Assembly (NCBI GenBank): GCA_029204225.1
Contig: CM055100.1
Location: 1,945,334-2,009,333, forward strand
Source: Diphasiastrum complanatum
Taxonomy: Eukaryota; Streptophyta; Lycopodiopsida; Lycopodiales; Lycopodiaceae
Direction: 5' to 3'
Length of the DNA stretch: 64,000 bases
This document shows, in pieces, positions 47,136-59,026 of the stretch. How positions within the stretch are numbered: the first letter of the stretch is position 1; the number at the start of each line of letters is the position of its first letter. The position numbers and the translations under genes were made by a program. The notes below the pieces were generated by a model, which ran no database searches, was not told the origin of the DNA, and saw only the letters and a list, made by a program, of their open reading frames with translations.

Positions 47136-48256
47136 TGTTGGTGAAAGTCACGAACCTAGTTTGGGAACCACCATGTTGGGTGCTGATTGAACTCGACAAT
47201 CACCAATCAAAGAAAACAATGAAAATTATAAACGTTACAAAATTCTTACATCATTCTTTCGACTGGTAGAATATCTGAGTAGGTGTCTAGGACATCCATG
47301 AAAAAAGTGAAATGGTTAGGCATCTATGATATTTATGCATTCTTTGAATCGTATATTCTATGTGAGTCATTGGAGCGAGCATCAATAACATAAAGAGAAA
47401 TAATCAAAAAGCATTTGACAATACTAACACACGTATAGAAAATAGAGAATATGTAGAATAGTTTTTGTGATAATAAAGATCAGACTACGAATAATTTTGT
47501 GCCCAAAAAAAATGGTTCACAAAACTGATGCACTATGCACTCTAATCCTACTATGTTGATTACAGATTAAAAGAATATCTCTACTTCTTGAATTGCTCTC
47601 ACTTTCTCTTGAGATCTCCGATTATGAGGAATCAAATAATCTGATACAATTGAGTTTGTACTTGTATTCTAATTTGCCTCATGCATCAAATTTGATGATC
47701 TATTTTTCTTGTTCTAATTTATTATATATATACAAGTTTTCAGAAATTGTGGCTCACCAGAGGGTTTAGGGATGATGTAGATTTTACAAAATTAGGCTAG
47801 ACTGTCTAACGTAAAATGTTTAGGCATGATGTAGATTTTACAAAATCAGGCTAGACTGTTTAATGTAAATTGTATCGTAAGTAGACGTGAAATTGAGCAG
47901 TTGCTGCATAACATCATGTTCAAATGATGACGTAGTCTATATTGAATTCAGTAGAGGAAGAGCTCCATTTTGAGCAGTACCGTTTGATTGTTGAAAGTGT
48001 TGTATTTCGAAAGTGTCAAGTTGACCGATTGACTTGTCGATGGTGAGTCGCAAGGCTCAAACTCGAATACTTTCGAGTGTCGATTCAACTTTTTCTCTAC
48101 TTTGAAGTGTATTTGTATTGAATGTGCATGTAAAACTGCAAACTGTCTCGAATAATAGTTCATTATGCATACTGTTGTAGAGAGTGAATATTTACATTAT
48201 ACAAGAGTACTCATAAGATGAATCTAGGTGAGTAGAAGTAAGATTAAACTCCAACA
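47136..48256 (-). repeat. 5' LTR of the gag-bearing Copia
   Basis: About 1121 bp, beginning TGTTGGTGAAAG next to the primer site and ending ACTCCAACA, giving TGTTGG/CCAACA inverted termini. It holds TATATATATA near 47724-47733 and a 54-bp tandem duplication (47764-47871). No second LTR of this type was seen in the window, so the 3' half of the element is missing. Confidence 0.7.
47764..47871 (+). repeat. 54-bp tandem duplication within an LTR
   Basis: Two adjacent 54-bp units starting GTTTAGG (47764 and 47818) share ATGATGTAGATTTTACAAAA and GGCTAGACTGT, with about six differences by eye. Confidence 0.9.
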
Positions 48257-50227
48257 CTTGTCAACTTTCTTTTGATGGTACTACTCCCATTGAATATAAG
48301 TTATGGAGTGCCCGTTGCTAGTCTTTTGTCAATGCTCCCTGTAGTTTTGGGGTTGCAATTCTATAATTAGATATTCACATACGATTTGTGATAGCTGGAA
48401 TTTCGTTAGAAGATTGTGTGGGAATCTAATCACATGGATATATGGTAGGCAAGATTATACATGTGCATTATGCATGTGAAATTGAATTCCTCATATTGTA
48501 TTTGTTATGTTGCTATGCACAGCCATGCAAGCAAAATCTCAATAATAAGAAGTAATATATTATAAACTGGAATTCTTGAAAGCTATGTGCAGCCAAACAA
48601 GGTATTGAGTTGAGCAAAAAAGATTGACCTCAAAGATCTCATTGAAAAGTGCCAATTGGTGGAGCGGTAGCTAGATATGTTTTATACAGTCCGTTAAGTT
48701 TGCCAAGCAATATCTTTTGAAAAACATTTTCAATTGCACAACCAACAAAAATTAGATCTTTGGATTGTTGAAATATGTTCTAGATCTTACAATGAATAAT
48801 TTCAATGTGCCTGATAAAGATTATGATGCATTTTTGCAACAAGTAAAAGGACTAAAAAAAACCTCTAGCTATGGCATAGGCAAACAAGTACCTTATAGAA
48901 TAAGTTTGCGGTGAGAGTTACATAGGATTTACTAAATGCTCTTGACAATGTTCCCATTTTTTTAGCTACAAAATCTACTCATGGTAAGTAACAAAAATAC
49001 TACAAAATTTAGCATGTACATATGTTGAATTCACACTATAAAACCATGTCAACCAACTCTCCTTGCAACTCTTGGTCTTGAACACTCTAAATGTCTTGCT
49101 AACCTGAGCTTGAATCACACCATACACTAGCAACATCCTTATCAAGCTATATGGAGGACATCTTGAGTGTTCTAAGTGATCACATTTGATACATTGATAC
49201 AAGTATACATACATCCATCCATATTTGCATAACCAATATACAAATATTCTTATACATAGACTATGTCTTGTGCACCTAAAGACAAACATCATCAACTTGT
49301 ACGAATCAAGTAATTGACATTCATTTACTCCTTTAGACTATACTTCAAGACGTGCTTGTCTAGCATGTACATTGGCCTAATCACATAATGTAGGGGAGGT
49401 CCCTATAGGGTTTCCCTATGGCAAGACTTGAAAGAAGTCAAGTGACTATAAACACAACAATCATTCACAATCAAACCACTCTAAGGGGCCCACCCCATCC
49501 AAGGGTTCTCCCTACATGAGATGTGAAAGGTGTATCTCTCAAATAAGGAGTACCCTTGGATGTGAGTGATCCTTGCATTGTGACCTTTACTATAATGTTA
49601 TGAGGTTTGGTATATGACCATTGTTGGAGAAAAAAAAACAAGCAAATTGTCCATATGAAAAGTAAATGCTAACAAATTTTCCTCCTCTTTTCAAAAGGCA
49701 AAGTTGGAAGGTTGGTGTAGCTTGGCACATATCTAACCCCCGTGTTTTAGTCTGGAGAGCAATTTATTACTCCTCATTTACTTTTGAAATTTCTTCGATG
49801 TATGCCCTTAAAGCGTCAAGGGCTTTGTAGCTCAACGATCCAACATATTGCAAACCATATAGCCAAAACTCTTCCAACCATATGGAGGACCCAAGTACCA
49901 AACGTGTGAGGTTGATTGGGAGTCAAGTTTATAGGTGTGAAACAAGTCTTAAGAAAAGCCATTGTTCTTTATTAATGGAATCAAGATTTTATTTTATTTT
50001 CTTAAAATTTGATCCAACAAAAAACTCAAAGATGTTAACTTTCAAAAAAAACATCCCAGTTAGTTTCTTATGTAGGAACTTTTGTTTCCCAACAAATCAG
50101 CTATGAGATTTTAAACTTCACGTTTTCTAGTATGCAGGATTAGTTGATCTTATCTAAAATATTGCAGAAAGCCTTGATGTTTATTGCTCGGGTATCCTAA
50201 AAATATAAGAGATGAGTGTATTATGCA

Positions 50228-50292
50228 CCACCACTGCAATCACAATGGTGGTGCAACAACCCGACACCACCACTAATGTGGCAATAGTGGTG
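50228..50292. repeat. Two short CACCACCA/TGGTGGTG hairpins
   Basis: CACCACCACTG...AATGGTGGTG is followed after a few bases by CACCACCACTAATGT...ATAGTGGTG. Each forms a stem of about 8-10 bp with a short loop. Confidence 0.6.
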
Positions 50293-51219
50293 CTGAACAC
50301 GCTCATCCAAATATAAGCATGTAGAATGAGTTGATCTCAATGCAATTATTTATAGTATTGTAGAAAGTATTAATGTCTATTGCTTTGGGTATTCTAGTTT
50401 TATTCTGTGGAGCCCAAAACATTGCATGATGGCTAATTAGTCAATAAAATGCTATTCCTAATAGGTTCAAGAAAAAAAATTGATACTTGGAATATTTTGG
50501 GAACTAGGACATTATGAAGCTTTATGAAGTAGAATTATATCCAATAATGTCCAAGTTATATTTTGATAGATGTCTTAGTATTTTCATACAATAATTGGAT
50601 TTGGGGCGGGGGGGGGGTGTGTTGGCCTTCCTCAGCTGTTTTCTTGGGGAAGGGCCTTCAACAGAGGGAAGTAGCCCAAGGTGGAGGGCTAAAGAGGTGG
50701 ATATTCCCTAGCACAAAAACAATTTTTACTTTTTTTACGGTCATTATTTTTACATGCGACTTGAAGGTGCATGTAAAATTTTTTGAAAAAAAAAAACAAA
50801 AAGGAGGCGCACGCATTTTGCCTAAGGAGACGCCACCAACTTCTTTGAAAAATAAGAAAATTTGTTTTACGAATGAATATTCAAAGAATTCTAATTTCAA
50901 CCGAAATCTATATTTATAAGTTGTAGGACTTCTAGTAGGCAACAATTACGAAAAAGAATAGATGGAACCCCCATAAGTAAATGATGTTAAAGGTCATCTC
51001 CAAGAAGCACTCTATGTATGTGCTCGAACAACCTCCTCTTAGATTACCTCTAGTATCTTGTGATTATGAAGAGTTGCGATTATGAAGAGTCAACAGTTTC
51101 TTAGATTTCTCCAACTCATGTCTTTACCAATTAAAATCCTCCAACAATTAAACCCTATTGTTGATTACAAATAGTTGGCATGCTGAAAAACTTGGCAAGT
51201 AATGATGTCAATTGTTAGT

Positions 51220-51273
51220 AAATTTTTTTACGTGCACCTTCCGGCACTCGGAGGGTGCATGTAAAAATTTTTT
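51220..51273. repeat. Long inverted repeat (hairpin)
   Basis: Left arm AATTTTTTTACGTGCACC and right arm GGTGCATGTAAAAATTTTTT pair with one mismatch. TCCG and CGGA extend the stem across the centre. A shorter version with the same core (TTTTACATGC...GTGCATGTAAAA) lies at 50747-50778, so this is a repeated hairpin type. Confidence 0.75.
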
Positions 51274-52383
51274 ACCATAAATAATTGTGCTCCACAGATT
51301 ATGTTCTATGAGGCTCCTCCAACTTCTTCATAAAGATAGATGTATTTTATGTATTAGAAAGTTTAACATTTATGATCCTATAAGTATTCTACTAAACATT
51401 ACATAGCCTACGATAGAAAAACAATTGTCGGTTTTTTCTATTTTTTTTCCAAACTGGCTTTTAAGAAAAGGTACCGGTTCCATTTCTCATCATGCTGGAT
51501 AAGAAAGTAGTTGTCGATATTTTGGAAGTCAACATCCTTCACTTATTTTATTGAATCAAGTTTGAGGGCAAAGTACTAGTTCTATTTTCCAATAATGCCG
51601 GTTTTGTGAGCACCTTTGGATGAAAGGTGTGGCAGGAGTACTAAGTACCCGGCTCCAGCCTTCTCAATTATTACAATCTTTGCAAGCAGCAAAGGATGGG
51701 GACTTGGGTGAGTTTTGAGTCCTTGGCATCAGATATACAAAGGTACATGGGTGCCTTTCCAATCATGATCCCTATGAATGGCAAAACCCCTTACTACCCA
51801 TCATGATTGATTGCTGTCCATTCTTGTGAATGAGTAGTGATGGTGGCCTGTTACATACACACAAAAGCCCATGTGCCCTGGGCAGCTTCATCTCGGGCCC
51901 CACCTATCAGAAAAGGACTCGCCACTGCTTAGCTCCAAAGCTGCAATTGAAGGTAGCTCAACAGAAGCTTGCAGCTGTTCAACACTTCAATGTTGATATG
52001 GGTTTGCCCAATACCTCGTATGGGTATGATTGGAGGGTGGGAAGTGGGCACTGGGCAGTAATAAGAAGATAAAGTAGAACTGGGCTTTGGGATTTGAGCC
52101 TTTTCCTTCATCAAACTACACAAAGCTCAGTGTAGAAGATAAGGGATAGGGAATCAGGAATTAGGATAGAAGGATGGATGAGTGAGTATACAGACAGTCT
52201 CTTTTATGCTAATTGGCAGTGGGGCCAGGGGCGTAGGCCAGTAGTTATCCATCATATTCCAATTTTGTAGTCTAAATTCTTAAGAGACAAGGCCATCTGA
52301 CCCACCATCTTTCCCAGCTTTTGCCACCTAGCACCAGCAAGGGTGGAGCTGTATTTCCATAAGTAAGGCTGATCCTCATCCAA

Positions 52384-52629
52384 GGATGCTCACTGTTTGA
52401 GAGTTGTGAGCTGCAGCTCTAGCTCAGCTCTCCAGCATTGGATGAGCACGGGCCCTACACTGCAATGAGGGTTGGGTAACGGGTTTAAGGTCATTGTCGT
52501 AAGGCAGGATGCTCACTGTTTGAGAGTTGTGAGCTGCAGCTCTAGCTCAGCTCTCCAGCATTGGATGAGCACGGGCCCTACACTGCAATGAGGGTTGGGT
52601 AACGGGTTTAAGGTCATTGTCGTAAGGCA
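52384..52629 (+). repeat. Perfect 123-bp tandem duplication
   Basis: Units 52384-52506 and 52507-52629 are identical by eye over all 123 bases. Each contains AGCTGCAGCTCTAGCTCAGCTC. No coding content is seen. Confidence 0.97.
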
Positions 52630-54720
52630 AGGTGACTGGTCAACGGTAAAGAGTTAGCAAGCATGGACTGGCCACGAGGCCAGGGACTCATGACAGACAG
52701 TGACTGCTGAGTCCTGACACCGAGTTCTGAGAAAAGCTGATGATTGAGAAAAGCTGGATGACTTGGAAGCTGGATTGCTCAGTGGTGCTTACTTGATGAG
52801 ATGCTAAGTCGAATAGGCTTATCGCAGGTCTCAGGCCCCAAGTCACAAATCTCATTCCTGATTCTTCTTCAATCTTCAGGAATCAACCCCCATGACTTAT
52901 TCACAGAATTTATACAAATATGGTGTTGTTCAGATAGCCTGTCATTGTTGTTCTAAGGTACAGCATTAAAGATCAAACACGATGTGAGGAAGAGTCGAGG
53001 CATAAGCCCTGCTTTCTAGCTAACGGGATCACAAACATGATTGGAAACTATATATGAACTTTAATACATGCCATGTGTAATTTTGCATTTTTCAGAGGTT
53101 ATTGAAGGAACAAGCACAGCTTATAAAATATATATTTTGGATGAAAGAGTCTATCTTGATTTTGACAACGCATGATGAGACATACTGGAAGGCTGCTTAT
53201 TATAAATCTTCTTCCGAGACAAACAGGGTCCACAATACTTGAATATGAAAACAATGAAAAGTTTTCTCACGAAGGACCTACAGACTAGAGTTTGAAAATC
53301 TTGTCATGTTGAAACAAACGTGGTATGGCTATCCAAAGCATTTTGCACCAAAAAGATCTATCAAATATCCTCAGAAAACTATGGATTTATTAACTCAGCC
53401 ACGCTAATTTGAAATCCAAATGCTTACTCCAAACAGGGCCTGAATACAGATTGAAATTAGAAACTCACCTATCCTTATTGGGACTTGAGGTTGATCCTGT
53501 CTAAAATGTATGAATTCGAGTCTGGTAGACTTGGCTTCTTTTATGTGAAGTTGGGAAAGATGACTACTGTACCTTATGACTTGGCCTTTTGGAATTTAAC
53601 TTTGTTGGTTGTGTAGGGCTGGTAAGAGACTCTGCTGACAGGACTCATCCATTCATTGCTAGTACTCATCCATTTTTGGCTGTTAGGAAAGACCACTTGA
53701 TGTGACCATATTTACTCATCTTCATAAATCTTACAAAGTAGAAACTTGTAACAAGGTGTAAAAGAAGCTACTGTCTAGATTGTACATGTAAGGATGTTAA
53801 CTATGACTTTGCCTGTTGTTAATTAGAATAACTGCTCATCAAAGAATCATGAAAAATTACTGTCCTTTCTTTCTCACCTTCTTTGATTGCATAACCTGTA
53901 AATGGTGGTTGCATCATGAGACCAGAAAAAAGTGACGATTTTGAGTGGGAATACAGAGGTGAGTTTGTTTTGCAGGAAATTTTTAAGGACAGATCCATCA
54001 CGACACAATTGTCCATGAAATGCTAAGCCTGTACTAAAATGGGTGGAATAATTCATATGTTTCGAATTTACACTTTCAAAACTTGACTGGAGCACTAGAA
54101 AGTTTGCCCTTGTAAAATATTTTTTCTCTTAAAACCCCATCAGCACTGTGTTCTTTGTGATAAATTTGCATAGAGATTCCATTTGTAGCTTTGTTCAGAA
54201 AGTATCTATCTGTTGCAAATCTGGAGTAAAGCCTCCAATTTTTCCAAAATATTTCTTGATTTCCAAGAAAATTTGCAAATTCAAACACGTTAAATTGAGC
54301 ATGAAATGGTATTAATCAGCACAGTCAATTGATACATAAGCTGAATTGAGCCGCTGACCATTGTCAACAAAGACCCCTATAAGTCTTATAAAATCCTTCA
54401 AAGTACACAACATATGCACAAGCAAGTGCGCTCGGGTGGAGTGTAATCACACCCAATTACAGATGAATTCTACAATTATAAGGCTATTATTCGGAGCTGT
54501 GATCCTGGTGAAACCTCTTGGCGAAATTTTATCAACTACTGGCATCAGGTACCATAAGGGTTTTCTAGTTACTGCAGATCAAGGAATGACATATGTAGCC
54601 TTAATAAGAAATCATGCAAGAATCTATACATGAGAGCCATTGCTGTCATAACTTATTTCATCATGTAAACTGATGTGATGAGCTGGTGGCATTAAACTTT
54701 CTGGGCCCAACTACTGGCAG
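52630..54720. other. Sequence downstream of the TTL gene
   Basis: No gene supported. The part nearest 54720 must hold the 3' untranslated region of the minus-strand TTL gene; no unambiguous polyadenylation signal was assigned. The ORFs at 53819-54288 and 54361-54633 lack motifs. Confidence 0.5.
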
Positions 54721-57700
54721 TCAAAGAACAAACAGCTCGATAGCCTGCTCAAGGGTTGTGTAAGTTGATCCTTGAATCTCCTTGACTTTCAGACCATTTT
54801 TGTATAGCTGGAAGCTGGGCACAGTGGCAACCTTTTCCAATTTTGCTACTTGTCTGTTTTCCTTTACATCCACCTTCACATTATAAACACAAAAAGAGTT
54901 ATTACTTCTAGATACCTCCACCTAGACAGCAGCACCATATATAAGGAGCAGAAAAAACAACATGATGTTTCAAGTTGATCTTTAGTATACTAGTAATATG
55001 CTCAAGATGCTTGCAAGCTACATGGGTACCTTCACAAAGTTGACTGCAGGATATTTTTTGCAAAGTTGGATAACGTATGCAGATAGTTGCCCACATCCAA
55101 CACTATCCTCTGAATTAAAATATACCACTGCCAGCCCTGCATGTTAATGCCATGTGAGGAGCAACAATAGGGCCTTTTGTTTTGTAATCTTGAGTATTTT
55201 CAGCTAATCATTAACATCATCTTAAATGAAGAAGGTTATCTAAAATTATCCATAGCTAAGAGGTGGAAGGCTTCAACTATGCCATAATTGCAAAGTAGAG
55301 ATCCAAGAGTTGGTTCAGTTGGTTAGCTTGGCATCCAAAGTTTCTTTGGTCCCAAGTTCAAGCCCCCTTGGAAACCAAGATGCATAATTGCAAGGCAGGA
55401 ACACTACCAGCTACATAACTTGGAATATTTATTGCTCAGTGGGTTGACGGATCAAACCTGGGGAAGTAATAGCTTCTCTAAATTGGTTGGTGGTAGATAC
55501 TTCATGTATTCCTTCACCAAAGCTCTTCTTGAATGACACTTCACCTCGAGACTTTTTCCAAGCAGCTTGTACATCAAATAGGGCCCTAGCAACCTCAATG
55601 TCTCCCGGAAGCTCTCTTCTTAACATTTCGTAGTCCCTTAAAGCCTCTTCCCAATGCTCCAACTGTTAAAAGCAATGCGGTACATAAAAATTCCTAGCAG
55701 ATAAGCACTATCTTTGAAAGAAGAAAAACATTAAAAAGTGAAGATCATTCCAAAATGCAAGCTTTGCTTCAAATTACCCTTCCCTCTCCAAAATGAAGAA
55801 GTTATTCATACCTTTGCATAACAATGTGCTCGCCTTAAACGAGCCTTGATATAATTGGGTTGAGCAGTCAAAGCAGCATCACAGTCTTCTATTGCACTTT
55901 CATAAAGTCCAAGGTTAGAACGGCATGCTGCCCGATTGCAAAGCAATACAGCATTTGCTGGATCATGTTCAAGACCCTCCCCATAGGCTGCAGAAGCCTC
56001 AAAAAACTTTCCAGCCTTGTAAAGCTCATTGCCTGTTGTTCGTGACCTGCCAATGCTGCGAGCTTTCTGTAAAATAGCGGAGGCTTCCAGGTTCTTCGAA
56101 TCAATTTGTATCCCCTTTTCAGCTGCAACTATGGCTTCTTGGAACCTGTAGAATCATGTCAGTTGTCATTAGGAGGAGGCATGCCTAACAGTACCTCTGA
56201 CTACTTGTAAATTTAGTTCTTGCTACACACAGACCCCAAAACAAAGACAGAAGAAAAAATCTCAGAAAGGAAGGCTTACTTTCCCAGTGCTAAGTAAATC
56301 TCTGCCTGAACAATTTGCACAAAACTGTCAGCAAGAGCCATGTTTCTTTTCAAAGAGCTCTCAACTTTTTGTGCTGCAGATATAACCCTTGTGGCTTCAT
56401 CTGTTTTACCTATTCGAAGTAGAGCTTCTGCTTTTAAAGCAAAAACCTGCATAACATTCCCAAATCTGAGAATAATAAGAGACCAGAACTAGAAAGAAAT
56501 ACTTGAAGGACATTGATGATGCAGAAATTAAAATTCTGTTGCAAAGAAATGGATTTTACTGCTTCCAATTTTAAGAACATCATGCTTGGAAAGCATAGTT
56601 TACAAAACTCAATATCATTCCAGCTGAAATAAACAATTAAATACTGGCTTGTCACCTTTGATGCCGAATCAGCACCAGCGACAACAGCGGCATCACTTTC
56701 CCTGATAACACTGGCCCAATCTCTGACACTTCTTGCTTCCAAACATTTGGCAACATGCCTCAAAATTATATCAGATCTTTGCATGTCCCTTTGATCACTA
56801 AGACTTCCTGCAGCTTTAAAATGTTTTCTTGCATCCTCAGCTCGACCTAATCTGAGTAACACTAGCGCATTTTGTTAGCAATATCCAGAGTGATTGTCCT
56901 GTGCTAATATAGTTTACGAGTTACAGATGAGTATCAACTGAAGAAAAAAAAATAGCACCATGGAATCATTTTCTGCACTTCGTCCTCACTCATCAATAGA
57001 AAAGGTCAAAAATGCGTGCCTGTGCCTGCAAACGATTGCACACACATATGCACACATTTCTGGAAAAAGAACAACTGACAACGGTACATGAGAGAGAAAA
57101 TAGCATGTAACCAACGTACCGCAGAAGTAAGGATGCCAAACGCTGATGAGCCCGACCATATAACGGATCAAGCTTTAAAGCTTCATGGCATTCTTGCACT
57201 GCATCCGCTAATCTTCCAACAGCTAGGAGTGCAGCTGCTCGATTGCTGTGAAATAGAGCTTGTCCTGGCAATAGAACGATTGCTCTTTCATACAATAAAA
57301 GAGCTTCAGCAAAACGACCTTTTTTGTAATGATCATTTCCAATGTTTTTCACCTCCTCTGGATCCAAGCTGGCCAATGCCTTTTTTAATGAGAAGGTTTC
57401 ATCTGCTACGTGACCATTGATTTGTGAGTTGGGTTTCTTCATATCTGGATTTGCATTTTCCTTTATAATATTTCCATAGCTGGATGGCATTGTGGTCAGC
57501 ATGGGTCCATTCTGAAATCCTTTGGAAATGTTTCCAAAGCTTGTGCTTTCCAGAGCCCCTTTATGTGGGCTAGTAACACTTGGACGAGTAGACAACGTTC
57601 GCCCAAAACTCCCTCCAGTGATTACACCATGATTGAGACTTTTATCATGGGAATGACTTGAACCTGGCATGCCACTTGAATTGCCAACAGTCGGACTTGT

Positions 57701-59026
57701 GTATCCATCTGAGGCGCCTCTGTTTTGGCACTCTGAATTTGAGAGTTTTGCTGTTGGAGTTACAGATTGTGAAGCATGACTAGCTGGCTGTGAACAAGTT
57801 GAATTGGACCCCAGTGATGTGGTATTTGTCCTTGAAATACATATTGGCTGGTGCCCACAAGCAGATTTATCACTCTTCTTGGTAGTTGGTGCAAATTGCA
57901 CATCCTTGGTAGGGCTACCAAACTCTTTGGACCCCGACTCACTTGAATTTTCTGGATCAGATTTAGTCCGAGTTACTGCTCCTCGGGAGTTCACAGGTGA
58001 GTACATTGTGCCAAGGAGGCACCCATCTGATGAGCTTCTTGAGGCAGAAGTGCTTCCAGCTCCTAACCAGCTTCTACTAGGACTCCCCACATTCGATCTT
58101 GTGCCACTCAGAGCCTTTTCGAAGTCTCCCACTGGAAAGATCAAATTAAAACTCCCTTCACTCAGGTTTCTTGTTCTGGGGACAGCTCTCAAATTGGCTG
58201 GACTGTTTGGCCAACTTTGGGGGGGCGTTCTTTGCGACGAAAGGTCATGTTTTTGGCCCATTAGGGTTGTACTTTCCCCAGCTGATGTTGCAACTGGAAG
58301 TCCTCCGTTATAAGCTAGAGCATTCTCATTGCCTGTTTTGGAAATTGCAGCCAGGACTACCCCTTCTGTGCTTCCATCCAAGCTGGATGCACGTCCTCCG
58401 AAAAAACCCTCTGCCACAGACGCACCCCCAACTATACCACCTCTACTGGATTGATTGGGCTTTGGAATATCTCCCACTTTTGAATTGTTTCCAATGACCA
58501 TCTTCCCCAAACTCGTCCGATCAGTGGAAGCACTTCCCTTCACCACAGAACTACCTCCAGATCCATTCCATACAACTACAGATCTTTTGTCAGCCCCATT
58601 CCCAGTTTCAGTAGCAGTGCTAGCACTTGCCATATGTCCTGGTTGAAAATTGCTGCTTAGTGGACTCCTACCTAAACCATTCCCAACTGTACTTGGAAAA
58701 CTGCAGTCAGACACAGAGGGTGCCCTATGCTCGTTTGGACAAACTAGACCAAATTGTTCTTCTTTCACACTTGATTTCACATGGCTCCCTTGATTGCTTC
58801 TACCATCAAGGATCTCTTTGTTGACTTTGTGACCTCCAGGCATGCCGAAGCTGCCATATCCTTTGATCAATAACCCCCCTTCCTTCCTTGAACCCTCCGT
58901 CTGACTATAGCCCTGTATGCGGTCTATACTCCCATCAGAAGAGTAGAATTGTTTGCTACAAGCACTTCCATACATGTGCAATGGGCTCGGGCTGAAAGGC
59001 TTAGTCTCCGTAAAGCATTGTGCCAT
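54721..59026 (-). CDS. TPR repeat / thioredoxin-like protein (TTL family)
   Basis: Seven coding exons on the minus strand: 59026-57120, 56851-56656, 56446-56280, 56145-55812, 55662-55458, 55136-55030 and 54873-54721. All introns are GT-AG and phases agree, giving 3069 bases (1022 residues plus stop). Residues 1 to about 545 are Ser/Gly/Asn-rich and disordered-looking. Three N-terminal TPRs follow (EVKNIGNDHYKKGRFAEALL, FHSNRAAALLAVGRLADAVQ, AHQRLASLLLRLGRAEDA). A second TPR group comes after a helical linker (TTGNELYKAGKFFEASAAYG, LLCNRAACRSNLGLYESA, IKARLRRAHCYAKLEHWEEA). The C-terminus, about 935-1022, is thioredoxin-like: LAVVYFNSEDSVGCGQL, cis-Pro motif VATVPSFQLYKNG. The W-C-G-P-C redox site is absent, as is usual in TTLs. 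In other plants TTLs are co-chaperone scaffolds in brassinosteroid, cellulose and stress responses, binding HSP90. The N-terminal region is clearly longer than in the roughly 690- to 700-residue Arabidopsis members. Start chosen as the first ATG of the long first exon (ACCATGG context). Confidence 0.93.

Larger units (their letters stand above)
48257..52383. other. Unassigned sequence with hairpins
   Basis: About 4 kb without a recognisable gene. Features inside: similarity of 48258-48410 to 11960-12140, inverted repeats at 50228-50292, 50747-50778 and 51220-51273, and a G-run at 50600-50617. The 80- to 118-codon ORFs at 48975-49295, 50563-50919 and 51830-52072 show no known motif. Confidence 0.5.

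Noticed and set aside
52384-52629. Possible pair of short LTRs or a MITE
   Set aside because: The two units are directly adjacent with no internal sequence and no terminal inverted repeats.
57804-58497. ORFs of 169 and 108 codons on the plus strand
   Set aside because: They are antisense to the TTL first exon, whose reading frame, splice phases and domains are clear.
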